Positions 42,615 to 52,333 of a stretch of 64,000 nt of DNA are shown here, one piece after another. This DNA comes from Alphaproteobacteria bacterium (GTDB taxonomy: Bacteria; Pseudomonadota; Alphaproteobacteria; Micropepsales; Micropepsaceae). Position 1 is the first letter of the stretch. Each line of letters starts with the position of its first letter. Where the stretch lies: NCBI GenBank assembly GCA_947474565.1, contig CANJIS010000012.1, positions 1-64,000 of the forward strand, written 5' to 3'. A model generated the notes under the pieces. That model did not search any database and was not told where the DNA came from. It saw only the letters and a program-made list of their open reading frames with translations. Position numbers and translations under genes: made by a program.

Positions 42615-43070
42615 CTAGACTGCGCGTTTGAGCTTCATGATGCAATTTTCCAGCTCGCCCAGAAAGCGAGAACGGTCCTGTTTGTTGAACCCCGCATGAC
42701 GGCTCTGTCCGCCTGGTGTCAGTTCACGCAGATGCCGGCTCAACTCCCGCATGCCCAGCGCCATGCCGATGCCTTCCGGTGTGAAGGGCTTGCCATTGGG
42801 GCCAAGCACCTTGGCACCCTTGTCCAGGCAGCGCGACGCCAGCGGAATATCGGCGGTAATGGCAATATCGCCCGCGTTTATGTGTTCGACAATCCAGTCA
42901 TCGGCGGCGTCAGCACCTTCGGCAACCGTGACATGCCGGAGCATGGGATTGGCCGATGGGCGCAAACCGCCGTTGGAAACGATGGTGACGGCGAGGCCAT
43001 GCCGCGCCGCCACCTTCTCGACTTCCGCTTTTACGGGACAGGCATCGCCGTCGACAAAGATGCTGACCAT
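42615..43070 (-). CDS. UPF0178 (YaiI/YqxD) family protein
   Basis: 151 residues. PIN-like fold signature FVDGDACPVKAEV at the N-terminus and ITADIPLASRCLDKGAKVLGPNG (starting near residue 72) are typical of this family. The acidic residues resemble those of PIN nucleases but no activity has been established. Basic C-terminal tail (FNKQDRSRFLGELENCIMKL). Lies between rhlE and selO on the same strand. Confidence 0.88.
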   Translation of the reverse strand: MVSIFVDGDACPVKAEVEKVAARHGLAVTIVSNGGLRPSANPMLRHVTVAEGADAADDWIVEHINAGDIAITADIPLASRCLDKGAKVLGPNGKPFTPEGIGMALGMRELSRHLRELTPGGQSRHAGFNKQDRSRFLGELENCIMKLKRAV

Positions 43071-43145
43071 TGCCGCCTACACCGTAAAGCCGCAGCGCCC
43101 ATACGCTTTCGCTATGCGCGCCGGGCCGATGCTCCACATGCTCTG

Positions 43146-44465
43146 TTATGCGGCCGCGCCGCGCTTCTTGTTATTATTATCGCGATCGCGCGCCCAATGC
43201 GGACGCGAACCGTTCTTCTTCTTCGGCGCGTGCGGGTTGTGACCGCCGCCCTTGTTCTGATGGCCGCCATGGCGATGGCCATGGGCGGGACGGGGTTCGT
43301 TCATCTGCTTGATCTGCTCGGGGGTCAGATCCGGCAATTCGTGCGGCACGACCTCGATCTTCATGCGCGTCAGCTTTTCGATATCGCGCAGATAGTTCTT
43401 TTCCGAACCATCGCAGAAGCTGATCGCCGCGCCGCCGGCGCCGGCGCGCGCGGTGCGGCCGATGCGGTGGACATAGCTTTCCGGTTCATTGGGCAGTTCG
43501 AAATTCACCACATGGGTGATGTCGTCAATGTCGATGCCGCGCGCGGCGATATCGGTGGCGACCAGCACCCGCAGCTTGCCGGAGCGGAAGCTGTCCAACG
43601 CCCGCTGCCGGGCATTCTGGGACTTGTTGCCATGGATAGCGTCGGCCTGGACGCCGCTCTTGTTGAGATGCTCGGCCACCTTGTTGGCGCCATGCTTGGT
43701 GCGCGTGAAGACAATGACGCGATACATCTGAAGGTCTTTGAGCAACTCGATCAGAAGCTGGCGCTTCTGCATCGCGGGCACAAAATACAGCACCTGGGAA
43801 ACGCGGTCGGCGGTACGGCCCTGCGGCGCCACTTCGATGCGTTCGGGCTGGCGCAACATATCGCCCACCAGCTTGACGACATCGTCGGGCATGGTGGCGG
43901 AGAACAGCATGGATTGGCGGTCCTTCGGCAACATCGCCACGATTTTGCGCACGTCGCGAATGAAGCCCATGTCGAGCATGCGGTCTGCTTCGTCCACGAT
44001 AAAGGTCGAAACCGTGTCCAGCCGGATATGACGCTGGTTCACCAGGTCCAGCAGCCGGCCCGGTGTCGCCACCAGGATATCGACGCCATTCTTGGTGGCG
44101 TTGATCTGGGAATTCTGGCTGACGCCGCCCAGGATCACCGCAATACGCAGATTGAGAAAGCGGCCATAGGTTTTGAGGCTGTCGGCGATCTGCACCGCCA
44201 GCTCGCGGGTCGGCGCCAGGATCAAACTTTTGGCTTCGCGGGGCTTAGGCGGCACATGGCCGATAGAAAGTTTCTGCAGCAGCGGCAGACCGAACGCAGC
44301 GGTCTTGCCGGTGCCGGTCTGGGCGATACCCAGAAGGTCACGCCCGCCCAGCAGCGCCGGGACGGCGCGGGTCTGGATGGGGGTGGGGATGGTGTAATTC
44401 TCTTCCGCGAGGGCGCGAAGGATCGGCTCGGCAACGCCAAGCCCAGAAAAAGTAAGGTCAGTCAC
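43146..44465 (-). CDS. rhlE: DEAD-box RNA helicase, RhlE type
   Basis: 439 residues from a GTG at 44465 with AAGGAC five bases upstream; the longer frame upstream is rejected. Q motif YTIPTPIQ, Walker A AQTGTGKT, DEAD in VDEADRMLDMGF, SAT in LFSATMP, and helicase-C motifs VATDIAARGIDI and YVHRIGRTARAG. The C-terminal 60 residues are His-, Lys- and Asn-rich (HGHRHGGHQNKGGGHN), a flexible RNA-binding tail. Unwinds structured RNA, typically in ribosome assembly and at low temperature. Divergent from the cold-shock gene; its 5' leader appears to be about 140 bases. Confidence 0.93.
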   Translation of the reverse strand: MTDLTFSGLGVAEPILRALAEENYTIPTPIQTRAVPALLGGRDLLGIAQTGTGKTAAFGLPLLQKLSIGHVPPKPREAKSLILAPTRELAVQIADSLKTYGRFLNLRIAVILGGVSQNSQINATKNGVDILVATPGRLLDLVNQRHIRLDTVSTFIVDEADRMLDMGFIRDVRKIVAMLPKDRQSMLFSATMPDDVVKLVGDMLRQPERIEVAPQGRTADRVSQVLYFVPAMQKRQLLIELLKDLQMYRVIVFTRTKHGANKVAEHLNKSGVQADAIHGNKSQNARQRALDSFRSGKLRVLVATDIAARGIDIDDITHVVNFELPNEPESYVHRIGRTARAGAGGAAISFCDGSEKNYLRDIEKLTRMKIEVVPHELPDLTPEQIKQMNEPRPAHGHRHGGHQNKGGGHNPHAPKKKNGSRPHWARDRDNNNKKRGAAA

Positions 44466-44804
44466 AATAGTCCTTAAAACCGGAAGAGCGCACAAAAGGC
44501 GCACGACAACGGCTGTTGCCGTCTTCCACGCACACTGGAGGGAACGGAGGTTTTCTAAAAAAATCCGGCGATGACAGCCATTTGGCCATTCGTGCGGTCG
44601 CAACGGATGGACGGAGTATGAGGGTATTGGGCGGGTAAGTCAACCGTTTTGTTGCGCTGCAACAGGGGTTTTTGAAGAATTCCAAGGAAACCGCACCCCG
44701 TTGCGAGTCCCCATTTTCTGTAGTCATCATTAAGGCAAGCGCCCGCATGCAGCCGGGACGTGGGGCGCTCGGGGTAGAAGCCGGCTTGGGTGTGGCGTCG
44801 GTTC
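44466..44804. other. Divergent rhlE/cold-shock intergenic region with long leaders
   Basis: 339 bases without a gene. On the minus side a promoter candidate at 44643-44615 would give rhlE a 5' leader of about 143 bases. On the plus side the region before the cold-shock gene contains a perfect TGTTGC-GCT-GCAACA stem-loop (44650-44664). Long structured leaders are the usual way cold-shock mRNAs are controlled. The ribosome-binding site of the cold-shock gene is not evident. Confidence 0.5.
44615..44643 (-). promoter_or_regulatory. Candidate promoter of rhlE
   Basis: TTGACT (44643-44638), 17 bases, then CATACT (44620-44615) on the minus strand, 150 bases before the rhlE GTG. Near-consensus -35 and acceptable -10. 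Assigned by pattern only. Confidence 0.45.
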
Positions 44805-45383
44805 ATGGGACATTTTGACGGGGATAAGACCCTGACGCAGGCTTCTGCGCGGGGAAAAATCAAATGGTTTAACGGCACCAAGGGGTACGGCTTCGTAACC
44901 CTGGATAATGGCGGCGATGCGTTCTGCCATGCCTCGGTGCTGCAATCAGCGGGACATCAAGAATTGCCGCCGGGCGCCAGCATCGTCTGCGATCTGGCGG
45001 ATTCCCAACGCGGCATGCAGGTGGTGGCGATCCACAATGTGGATCTTTCCACCGCGGAAGAGCCGGCGCCGCGTGGACCGCGGCGCGATAGCTTTGGTGG
45101 CGGTGGTGGCCGCGGCGGGTTTGGCGGCGGTGGCGGCTATGGCGGCGGCGGCGGTTACAACAGCGCGCCTTCCGGCCCGATGACCGAAGGCAAGATCAAG
45201 TTCTTCAACGACCAGAAAGGCTTCGGCTTCGTCATGCCCGACAGCGGCAATGGCGACATCTATCTGCATGCCAGCGCGCTTCGGCGTTCGGGCGTACAGC
45301 AGGTGGAGCCGGAGCAGCGGATTCGCTTCTCGACGCGCCAAGGAAACAAGGGTGTCGAAGTGGATCGGGTCGAGTTGATCTAA
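44805..45383 (+). CDS. Cold-shock protein with two CSD domains
   Basis: 192 residues, the double-domain type found in Alphaproteobacteria. CSD1 (about 15-81) holds GKIKWFNGTKGYGFVTLD with the RNP1 motif; CSD2 (about 127-192) holds GKIKFFNDQKGFGFVMPD and DIYLHASAL. Between them lies a Gly-rich linker (98-118) of FGGGGGRGG type. Binds single-stranded RNA and melts secondary structure. The ATG at 44805 is preferred to a GTG 15 bases upstream. Convergent with the ABC exporter, overlapping by four bases, with no terminator between them. Confidence 0.92.
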   Translation: MGHFDGDKTLTQASARGKIKWFNGTKGYGFVTLDNGGDAFCHASVLQSAGHQELPPGASIVCDLADSQRGMQVVAIHNVDLSTAEEPAPRGPRRDSFGGGGGRGGFGGGGGYGGGGGYNSAPSGPMTEGKIKFFNDQKGFGFVMPDSGNGDIYLHASALRRSGVQQVEPEQRIRFSTRQGNKGVEVDRVELI

Positions 45384-47239
45384 GTCGCGCGCGCGATACC
45401 GGGTACAACATCCGGATCGGCCTCAACCTCTTTGAGCTTCTCGCGGGCGGCGGCGGCTTCGCGCTGCTTGTTCCACATCGACGCATAGTGACCGTTCAGC
45501 GCGATAAGTTCGCCATGACGGCCGCGTTCTATGATCTGGCCATGATCCAGAACCAGGATCTCGTCGGCGTCGATCACCGTGGACAGGCGATGGGCGATCA
45601 CCAGCGTGGTGCGGCCCTGGGATACCTGGTTGAGCGCGCCCTGGATTTCCCGTTCGGTGCCGGTGTCCAGCGCACTGGTCGCCTCATCCAGCATCAGGAT
45701 GGGCGGGTTTTTGAGGATGGTGCGGGCGATGGCAACGCGCTGCTTTTCGCCGCCCGATAATTTCAAGCCGCGCTCACCCACCATGGAGTCATAGCCCATC
45801 GGCAGCAGGGTGATGAATTTATCGATCTGGGCCAGCTGCGCCGCATCCTTGATATCGGCGTCGCTGGCGCCGATCCGGCCATAGGCGATGTTGTATTTGA
45901 CGGTGTCGTTGAACAGCACCGTGTCCTGCGGAACGATGCCGATGGCGGCGCGCAAGGATGTCTGGGTGACATCGCGGATATCCTGGCCGTCAATCGTCAC
46001 ACTGCCGCTTTTGATGTCATAGAAGCGGTAGAGAATGCGGCTGATGGTGGATTTTCCGGCGCCTGACGGCCCCACCACCGCTACCGTCTTGCCCGCCGGC
46101 ACGGTAAAACTGATGCCCTTGAGCACAGTCCGCTCGGGATCGTAGGCGAAAATCACATTGTCGAATTTGATATCGCCGCCACGCACGGCAAGCGGAAGCG
46201 CATCCGCTTTGTCTTTGACTTCCTGCGGCTGGCGCAGCAGGCGGAACATGGCGTCCATGTCCACCAGCGACTGGGTGATTTCGCGGTAGACGGTGCCCAG
46301 AAGATTGAGCGGCTGATAAAGCTGCATCAGGATGGCGTTGGCCATCACGAAGTCGCCCACCGTGAAGCGGCCGTCTCGGATACCGATGGCGGTCAGCACC
46401 ATCACCACGCCCATACCCACCGCCATGATCGCGGCCTGGCCGGTATTGAGGATGGAAAGCGAAATCTGCGACTGGATCGAGGCGGCGGAGTATTTCTCCA
46501 TCGAACGGTCAAAGCGACGCGTTTCATGAGCTTCGTTGTTGAAATATTTCACGGTTTCGAAATTGAGCAGACTGTCCACCGCCTTGGTGTTGGCGTCGGT
46601 GTCGGACTGGTTCATCTCGCGCCGGAATGCGACGCGCCAGCGGGTGACGGCGAACGTGAACCAGGTATAGACCGCCACCATCGCCAAGGTGGTCATCGCG
46701 ATCCACCAATCCAGCTTCACCACCATGATCGCGGTGAAGAGCAGAAGCTGAAAGATGGTGGGAAAGATGCTGAACAAGGCGAACGACAAAAGCGTGTCGA
46801 TGCCTTTGATGCCGCGGTCGATCACCCGCGAAAGCCCGCCCGTCTTGCGCTCGAGATGAAAGCGCAGCGATAGAGCGTGAATATGTGCGAAGGTCTGCAC
46901 CGCCACTTCGCGCATGGCGTGATAGAGAACCTTGGCGAAAATGCCGTCGCGCAACTGGCCGAAAGCCTGCATCAGAATGCGGGCGGCGACATAAGCACCA
47001 ACCAGGCCCAGCGTTGTGCCGATCACCAGCGCTGAGGCCGGCTTGACCGCCAGCCGGTTGGTGACCTCTCCCATCAGCAACGGGAAATAGGCGGTGGCCG
47101 CAATGCCCAGCACCATACAGAACAGGGAAATAAACACCCGCGTGCGAAGACCGGCATTTTTGGGCCAGAGATACGGCATCAAGGCCCAGAGCGGCCTCAA
47201 GGAGGGTGTGCCCTCGCCTTCTTCAACGGGATGCGCCAC
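45380..47239 (-). CDS. Atm1/HMT1-type ABC exporter
   Basis: 619 residues starting at GTG. Six membrane helices (about 35-330), then an ATPase with Walker A GPSGAGKST, signature LSGGEKQRVAIA and Walker B ILMLDEATSALD. The membrane domain matches the Atm1 family (FNNEAHETRRFD, the YFNNE segment), which exports glutathione-linked compounds connected with iron-sulfur assembly and heavy-metal tolerance. The gor gene for glutathione recycling lies 12 kb away. Its GTG follows immediately after the TGA of a 30-codon membrane peptide gene, so translation is probably coupled. Confidence 0.92.
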   Translation of the reverse strand: MAHPVEEGEGTPSLRPLWALMPYLWPKNAGLRTRVFISLFCMVLGIAATAYFPLLMGEVTNRLAVKPASALVIGTTLGLVGAYVAARILMQAFGQLRDGIFAKVLYHAMREVAVQTFAHIHALSLRFHLERKTGGLSRVIDRGIKGIDTLLSFALFSIFPTIFQLLLFTAIMVVKLDWWIAMTTLAMVAVYTWFTFAVTRWRVAFRREMNQSDTDANTKAVDSLLNFETVKYFNNEAHETRRFDRSMEKYSAASIQSQISLSILNTGQAAIMAVGMGVVMVLTAIGIRDGRFTVGDFVMANAILMQLYQPLNLLGTVYREITQSLVDMDAMFRLLRQPQEVKDKADALPLAVRGGDIKFDNVIFAYDPERTVLKGISFTVPAGKTVAVVGPSGAGKSTISRILYRFYDIKSGSVTIDGQDIRDVTQTSLRAAIGIVPQDTVLFNDTVKYNIAYGRIGASDADIKDAAQLAQIDKFITLLPMGYDSMVGERGLKLSGGEKQRVAIARTILKNPPILMLDEATSALDTGTEREIQGALNQVSQGRTTLVIAHRLSTVIDADEILVLDHGQIIERGRHGELIALNGHYASMWNKQREAAAAREKLKEVEADPDVVPGIARAT

Positions 47240-47332
47240 TCACTGCCCCATGTCGGCGCCGCCGAAGGTCAGGAAACCGGCCACCAGCGCGATCAAGGCA
47301 ATGACGATGAAAGCGACAAGCCAGCGGCGCAC
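47240..47332 (-). CDS. 30-residue single-pass membrane peptide upstream of the Atm1-like gene
   Basis: A very short frame starting at GTG 47332 with AAAGGGGAAA a few bases upstream. It encodes a basic start (VRRW, initiator read as Met), a continuous hydrophobic helix LVAFIVIALIALVAGFL and a short tail ending in GADMGQ. The stop TGA abuts the GTG of the ABC exporter. The clear ribosome-binding site, positive-inside rule and junction support a real gene. It may be a small subunit or regulator of the exporter; I know of no family match. Confidence 0.6.
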   Translation of the reverse strand: MRRWLVAFIVIALIALVAGFLTFGGADMGQ

Positions 47333-47404
47333 CGATTTCCCCTTTGGAATAATGAGCGAACCTGTTTAGGAAGACCCTGCAATCCACGCAACCCCATTGG
47401 CGCC

Positions 47405-47980
47405 ATGGACAAGAAGAAGCCCGCCATCTGTGTCTTTTGCGGATCGTCTTTCGGCACCAATCCCCGCTTCCGCGATGAAGCGCGCATCATGGGCGAAGGC
47501 ATTGCAAAACTGGGCTTTTCGCTGGTGTTCGGCGGCGGCGGCCCGGGATTAATGGGCGTTGTGGCCCTGGCGGCGCAGCAGGCCGGCGCACAGGTGCAAG
47601 GCATCATTCCAGCCTTTCTCAAGGATCTGGAGCCACCGGTCAGCGCCGAAGAAAAACTGATCGTCACGCCGCATCTTCAGGAGCGCAAGGCGCTAATGCT
47701 GCAAATGTCGGATGCCTTTGTGGTGCTGCCGGGCGGCCTGGGCACCTTCGACGAGTTCTTCGAAGTGGCGACCGAGGCGCAGTTGGGTGTGCACAAAAAG
47801 CCCATCATCGTGGTCAATGTGGACGGCTTTTACGATCCCCTGGACAAGATGCTGCGCGAAATCATCAATCACGGTTTCGCCAAGGAGATGGTGCTGGAGC
47901 TGTACCATCTGGCCGACGGCGCGCAGGCGGCGCTCAAGATGCTGGAAGGCCGCCTAAGCTCTAATTCCATCCCGATATAA
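47405..47980 (+). CDS. LOG-family phosphoribohydrolase (TIGR00730, Rossmann fold)
   Basis: 191 residues from the ATG at 47405. The two family signatures are complete: GGGGPGLMGVVA (about 45-56) and PGGLGTFDEFFE (about 107-118). Members release adenine or cytokinin bases from nucleoside 5'-monophosphates; many bacterial ones are annotated as lysine decarboxylase by mistake. Divergent from the exporter region; its 3' end overlaps the 3' end of cimA by 27 bases on the opposite strand. Confidence 0.9.
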   Translation: MDKKKPAICVFCGSSFGTNPRFRDEARIMGEGIAKLGFSLVFGGGGPGLMGVVALAAQQAGAQVQGIIPAFLKDLEPPVSAEEKLIVTPHLQERKALMLQMSDAFVVLPGGLGTFDEFFEVATEAQLGVHKKPIIVVNVDGFYDPLDKMLREIINHGFAKEMVLELYHLADGAQAALKMLEGRLSSNSIPI

Positions 47981-49552
47981 TTTGTAGATGATCGAGTCGG
48001 TGAGGGCTTCGAACGAAGCGTCCACGATATTGGCCGACACGCCCACCGTGGACCAGCGATTGCCCTTGCCGTCGGCGCTTTCCACCATGACGCGGGTCAC
48101 CGCTTCGGTGCCGCTGGTGAGAATGCGCACTTTGTAGTCCACCAGCTTGAGGTCCGCGAGCGCCGCGGAATATTTGCCCAGGTCCTGGCGCAGCGCCGCA
48201 TCCAGCGCATTCACTGGACCATTGCCGGTGCCGACATTGTGCAGGCTTTCCCCGGCCACTTTCAAATCCACCACGCCTTCCGAGACGGTGACGAATTCGC
48301 CGCTTTCATTCTTTTTCCGTTCCACCGTGACGCGGAAACTTTGGATGTCGAAATACTCGGGCACCTGGCCCAGCGCCCGGCGTGCCAGCAGTTCAAACGA
48401 CGCTTCCGCACCGTCATAAGCATAGCCCAGATATTCGCGCTGCTTGACGTCTTCCAGCAGGCGGGAAATCCGCGCGTCCTTGGCGTCTACGTCAATGCCC
48501 GCCTCGATCAGGCGCGCCATCAGATTGGAACGGCCAGACTGATCGGACACCGGGATGACGCGCTTGTTGCCCACCGATTCCGGCGTGACATGCTCATAGG
48601 TCTTCGGGTCTTTCAGCACCGCCGAAGAATGCAGCCCGCCCTTATGCGCGAAGGCCGAAGGTCCGACATACGGCGCATGCCGGTTGGGTGCGCGGTTGAG
48701 GATTTCATCCAGCAAGCGCGAAAGCTGGGTGATACGGCCTAGGTTTTCTTTGGTGACGCCGATCTCGAATGTGCTGGCATAAGGCTCTTTCAGCATCAGA
48801 TTGGGGATAAGGGAACAAAGATTGGCGTTGCCACAGCGTTCGCCCAGCCCGTTCAGGGTGCCCTGGATCTGGCGCACCCCGCCATTGACCGCCGCCAGGC
48901 TCACCGCCACCGCCTGTTCGGTATCGTTATGGGCATGGATGCCCAGCGCCGCCTTGGGCAGCTTCGCCTTCACGTCCGAGACGATGCGATAGACTTCATC
49001 CGGCATGGTGCCGCCATTGGTGTCGCACAGCACCACCCAGCGCGCGCCCGCTTCATGCGCCGCGCGGATGCAGGAGAAGGCGTAATCGGGATTGGCCTTG
49101 TAGCCGTCGAAGAAATGTTCAGCATCGAACAGCGGCTCGCGTTTTTTCGCCACCACCGCTTCGATGGAGCGGGCGATATTGTCGATATTCTCTTCCAGCG
49201 GAATTTCCAGAGCGGTCCGCACCTGATAGTCGGAGGTCTTGCCCACCAGGCAGATGGCTTCGGCCGTGGAATCCATCACCATGGCCAGGGCCGGATCGTT
49301 GCCGGCGCTGCGGCCCGAGCGCTTGGTCATGCCGAACGCCGTGAAACGTGCCGTCTTCAGCGGCGGCCGTTCGCTGAAAAATTCCGTGTCGGTGGGATTG
49401 GCGCCGGGCCAGCCGCCTTCGATGTAATCCAGCCCCATGCCGTCCAGGGCCAGGGCGATCTGGCGCTTGTCTTCAACCGAGAAATCCACGCCTGTCGTCT
49501 GCGCGCCGTCGCGCAGGGTGGTGTCGAATAGATAAAGCCGTTCCTTGCTCAT
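47954..49552 (-). CDS. cimA: (R)-citramalate synthase
   Basis: 532 residues. Joins pyruvate and acetyl-CoA to citramalate for the threonine-independent route to isoleucine. HMGL-like barrel with [20 protein letters not shown] (9-28), metal-binding [11 protein letters not shown] (about 203-213), and [11 protein letters not shown]; the C-terminal 120 residues form the LeuA-type regulatory domain (about 410-532). The length and the DGAQTTG variant fit CimA rather than LeuA. Its start overlaps cysS by four bases (ATGA). Confidence 0.92.
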   Translation of the reverse strand: MSKERLYLFDTTLRDGAQTTGVDFSVEDKRQIALALDGMGLDYIEGGWPGANPTDTEFFSERPPLKTARFTAFGMTKRSGRSAGNDPALAMVMDSTAEAICLVGKTSDYQVRTALEIPLEENIDNIARSIEAVVAKKREPLFDAEHFFDGYKANPDYAFSCIRAAHEAGARWVVLCDTNGGTMPDEVYRIVSDVKAKLPKAALGIHAHNDTEQAVAVSLAAVNGGVRQIQGTLNGLGERCGNANLCSLIPNLMLKEPYASTFEIGVTKENLGRITQLSRLLDEILNRAPNRHAPYVGPSAFAHKGGLHSSAVLKDPKTYEHVTPESVGNKRVIPVSDQSGRSNLMARLIEAGIDVDAKDARISRLLEDVKQREYLGYAYDGAEASFELLARRALGQVPEYFDIQSFRVTVERKKNESGEFVTVSEGVVDLKVAGESLHNVGTGNGPVNALDAALRQDLGKYSAALADLKLVDYKVRILTSGTEAVTRVMVESADGKGNRWSTVGVSANIVDASFEALTDSIIYKLYRDGIRA

Positions 49553-50859
49553 CGTTTTACTTCCCAGGTGGTGCCGTTCGGCCCGTCCTTCAAAACAATG
49601 CCCTGCGCCAGCAATTGGTCGCGGATGCGGTCGCTTTCGGCGAAATTCTTTTCCACCCGCGCCTGTTTGCGCGCGGCAATCGCCTGAGCGATAGCCGCCT
49701 CGTCCACCTTGGTCTTGGCGGCGATCTTCAACTGCACATTGGAAAAACCCAGAAAGCCAAGTCCGCCCGCCAGCGCCAACTCATCGGCCTGATACAGGCT
49801 GGCAATGGCGGCCGGCGTGTTGAGATCACCTTCCAGCGCCGCGAAAAACGCGGCGTCGGGCGCAGGATCGGCCAGCGGTTCGGTCACGCCATACCAGCGT
49901 TCCAACTGCTTCCAGCTTTCCGTGAGGCCAGCCAATGTGAAATCAATCGGCTGGCGGTAATGGGTGCGCAGCATGTTGAAACGCAGCACTTCGCCCGGCC
50001 AATCGGCCAGAAGGTCGCGGATGGTGAAGAAGTTGCCCGTGCTTTTGGACATTTTCTCGCCTTCGACCTGCAGGAAGCCGTTATGCATCCACAGATTGGC
50101 GATGGGCGCGCCGTGATGGGCGCACTCGCTTTGGGCGATTTCGTTTTCGTGATGGGGAAAAACCAGATCGATGCCGCCACCATGAATGTCGAAAGTCTGG
50201 CCGAGATATTTGCCCGCCATCGCCGAGCATTCGATATGCCAGCCCGGACGGCCCCGGCCCCAGGGTGAATCCCAGCCCGGCAGTTCGGGCGATGATGGTT
50301 TCCACAGCACAAAATCCATGGCGCTTTTTTTGTATGGCGCGACTTCTACCCGCGCGCCCGCCACCATTTCATCCAGGGAACGGCGCGACAGCTTGCCGTA
50401 GTCCGGCTTGCTGGCAACGTCGAACAGCACATGACCTTCCGCCGGGTAGGCGTTACCCGAGGAAATCAGGCTTTGGATCATCGCCACCATCTCGGCGATA
50501 TGCTCGGTGGCGCGCGGCGTGATGCTTGGGGGAATGCAATTCAGCGCCGCAACATCTTCGTTGTAGATGCGCGCCGTCTCTTCGGTCAGCTCGCGGATGG
50601 AGATCCCACGCTCGGCGGCGCGGGCATTAATTTTGTCGTCCACATCGGTGATGTTGCGGGCATAGGTGACATGGGCGTCGCCATAGACATGACGCAGCAG
50701 CCGGAACAACACATCGAACACGATGACGGGCCGCGCGTTGCCGATATGGGCAAAGTCATAAACGGTGGGGCCGCAGACATACATCCGCACGTTTTTCGGA
50801 TCGATGGGCGCGAAAGCGTCCTTCGCTTTGGTGAGGCTGTTGAACAGGCGCAGAGACAT
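49549..50859 (-). CDS. cysS: Cysteinyl-tRNA synthetase
   Basis: 436 residues. Charges tRNA-Cys. Class I synthetase with the zinc-site start [10 protein letters not shown] (about 26-35), HIGN in [33 protein letters not shown] and KMSKS in [12 protein letters not shown] (about 264-275). It is somewhat shorter than the E. coli enzyme (461). Separated from gltX by 133 bases which contain a GCGCG-CTA-CGCGC palindrome near 50941-50953. Confidence 0.95.
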   Translation of the reverse strand: MSLRLFNSLTKAKDAFAPIDPKNVRMYVCGPTVYDFAHIGNARPVIVFDVLFRLLRHVYGDAHVTYARNITDVDDKINARAAERGISIRELTEETARIYNEDVAALNCIPPSITPRATEHIAEMVAMIQSLISSGNAYPAEGHVLFDVASKPDYGKLSRRSLDEMVAGARVEVAPYKKSAMDFVLWKPSSPELPGWDSPWGRGRPGWHIECSAMAGKYLGQTFDIHGGGIDLVFPHHENEIAQSECAHHGAPIANLWMHNGFLQVEGEKMSKSTGNFFTIRDLLADWPGEVLRFNMLRTHYRQPIDFTLAGLTESWKQLERWYGVTEPLADPAPDAAFFAALEGDLNTPAAIASLYQADELALAGGLGFLGFSNVQLKIAAKTKVDEAAIAQAIAARKQARVEKNFAESDRIRDQLLAQGIVLKDGPNGTTWEVKR

Positions 50860-50992
50860 AGCGGCTTACCGGATCGCGGTGGGGAAGGTGGCAAATTGTG
50901 AGGACGAGCAGAAGGGGTTTTGCAGCGGCTTTGTTTAACGGCGCGCTACGCGCGCGGGGTGCAAATCGTAATTCGAATGACCAACATCTGCG

Positions 50993-52333
50993 TCACGCGG
51001 TTTTGCCTTCCAATCGGGCCAAAGCCTTGGTTCGTCCGATCAGGGGTAGCAGCTTTTTGAGTTCCGGTCCATCGCCCCGCCCGGTCAGAGCCAGCCTTAA
51101 GGGATGGAACAGCCCCCTGCCCTTGGCACCCGTTTGGGCCGCAACCGCAGCGGTCCAGGCACCCCAGGTGGTTTCATCCCAGGGTTCAGGCGGCAGCAGC
51201 GCGGCAGCCTTGGCGGCCAGCCCGGCATCTTCGATCACCGGCGTCACAGGACCGGTCACCAGCTGCGCCAGTATGGCGGCATCGCCGATGCGGCTGAGAT
51301 TGGGACGGATCGCCTGCCACAGCGATTCCGAAATGCCCAGCGGCTGAAGGCGGGCGGCGTCATACGGCAGAAGATGCAGGGTGCGGGCGTTGAGCATGTT
51401 CAATTCCTCAGAATCGAAATGCGCCGGCGCCCGGCCGATCTTGGCGAAGTCGAATTCCCGCGCCAGCTCATCCAGAGTGAGGCGCGGCTCAATAGCGTCG
51501 GAGGTACCGATCTTGGCGAGATAGGCCGCCACCGCCATCGGCTCGATGCCGTCCTGGCGCAAAGATTCCAGCGACAGCGATCCCAGACGCTTGGACAACG
51601 CCTCACCGCCCGAACCCACCAGCAGCGGATGATGCGCGAACTGCGGCGGCTTTGCGCCCAAGGCTTCGAAGATTTCAATTTGGGCGGCGGTGTTGGTGAC
51701 ATGGTCTTCGCCGCGGATGATGTGGCTGATGGCGAAATCCACATCATCGGCCACCGATGGCAGGGTATAAAGAAAGGCGCCATCCTCGCGCACCAGCACC
51801 GGATCGGACATGGTGGCGGTATCAATCTCCACCGGGCCGCGGATCAAGTCGTTCCAGCGCACTTTCTGGCGTGACAGCTTGAACCGCCAATGCGGGGCGC
51901 GGCCTTCGCTTTCATATTGCGTCCGCTGTGCGTCGGTCAGTTTCAACGCGCTGCGGTCATAGATGGGCGGCTTTTTCATCGCCCGCGCCAGGGAGCGCTG
52001 GCGTTCCAGTTCGGCTTCGTTTTCAAAGCAGGGATACATCCGGCCCGCCGCCTGCAACTGATAGAAAGCGGTGCTGTAGACCTTCAGCCGGTTCATCTGC
52101 CGGTCGGAGAGGTCGTGCTTCACGCCCAGCCACTCAAGGTCGCGAAAGATCCCCTCTTCAAAAGCCTTGGTCGAGCGCGCCGCGTCGGTATCGTCAATGC
52201 GCAGCAGGAATCGCCCGCCCATCTTGCGCGCGAACAGGGCGTTGACGATGGCGGTGCGGGCATTGCCGACATGCAGCAAGCCGGTGGGCGATGGCGCAAA
52301 ACGGACAGTTATTTTATTAGAGGGGACGTTCAT
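50993..52333 (-). CDS. gltX: Glutamyl-tRNA synthetase
   Basis: 446 residues. Class I synthetase with the HIGH-type motif in FAPSPTGLLHVGNARTAIVN (11-30) and the KMSKS-type motif in GEALSKRLGSLS (about 250-261). Many Alphaproteobacteria have two GluRS genes, one charging tRNA-Gln as well as tRNA-Glu for the amidotransferase route; which one this is cannot be decided here. Start overlaps nadE by four bases (ATGA). Confidence 0.93.
   Translation of the reverse strand: MNVPSNKITVRFAPSPTGLLHVGNARTAIVNALFARKMGGRFLLRIDDTDAARSTKAFEEGIFRDLEWLGVKHDLSDRQMNRLKVYSTAFYQLQAAGRMYPCFENEAELERQRSLARAMKKPPIYDRSALKLTDAQRTQYESEGRAPHWRFKLSRQKVRWNDLIRGPVEIDTATMSDPVLVREDGAFLYTLPSVADDVDFAISHIIRGEDHVTNTAAQIEIFEALGAKPPQFAHHPLLVGSGGEALSKRLGSLSLESLRQDGIEPMAVAAYLAKIGTSDAIEPRLTLDELAREFDFAKIGRAPAHFDSEELNMLNARTLHLLPYDAARLQPLGISESLWQAIRPNLSRIGDAAILAQLVTGPVTPVIEDAGLAAKAAALLPPEPWDETTWGAWTAAVAAQTGAKGRGLFHPLRLALTGRGDGPELKKLLPLIGRTKALARLEGKTA

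Noticed and set aside
42567-44477. 636-codon open frame on the plus strand
   Set aside because: Antisense to selO, the YaiI-family gene and rhlE; His/Gln/Arg-rich shadow composition and no known domain.
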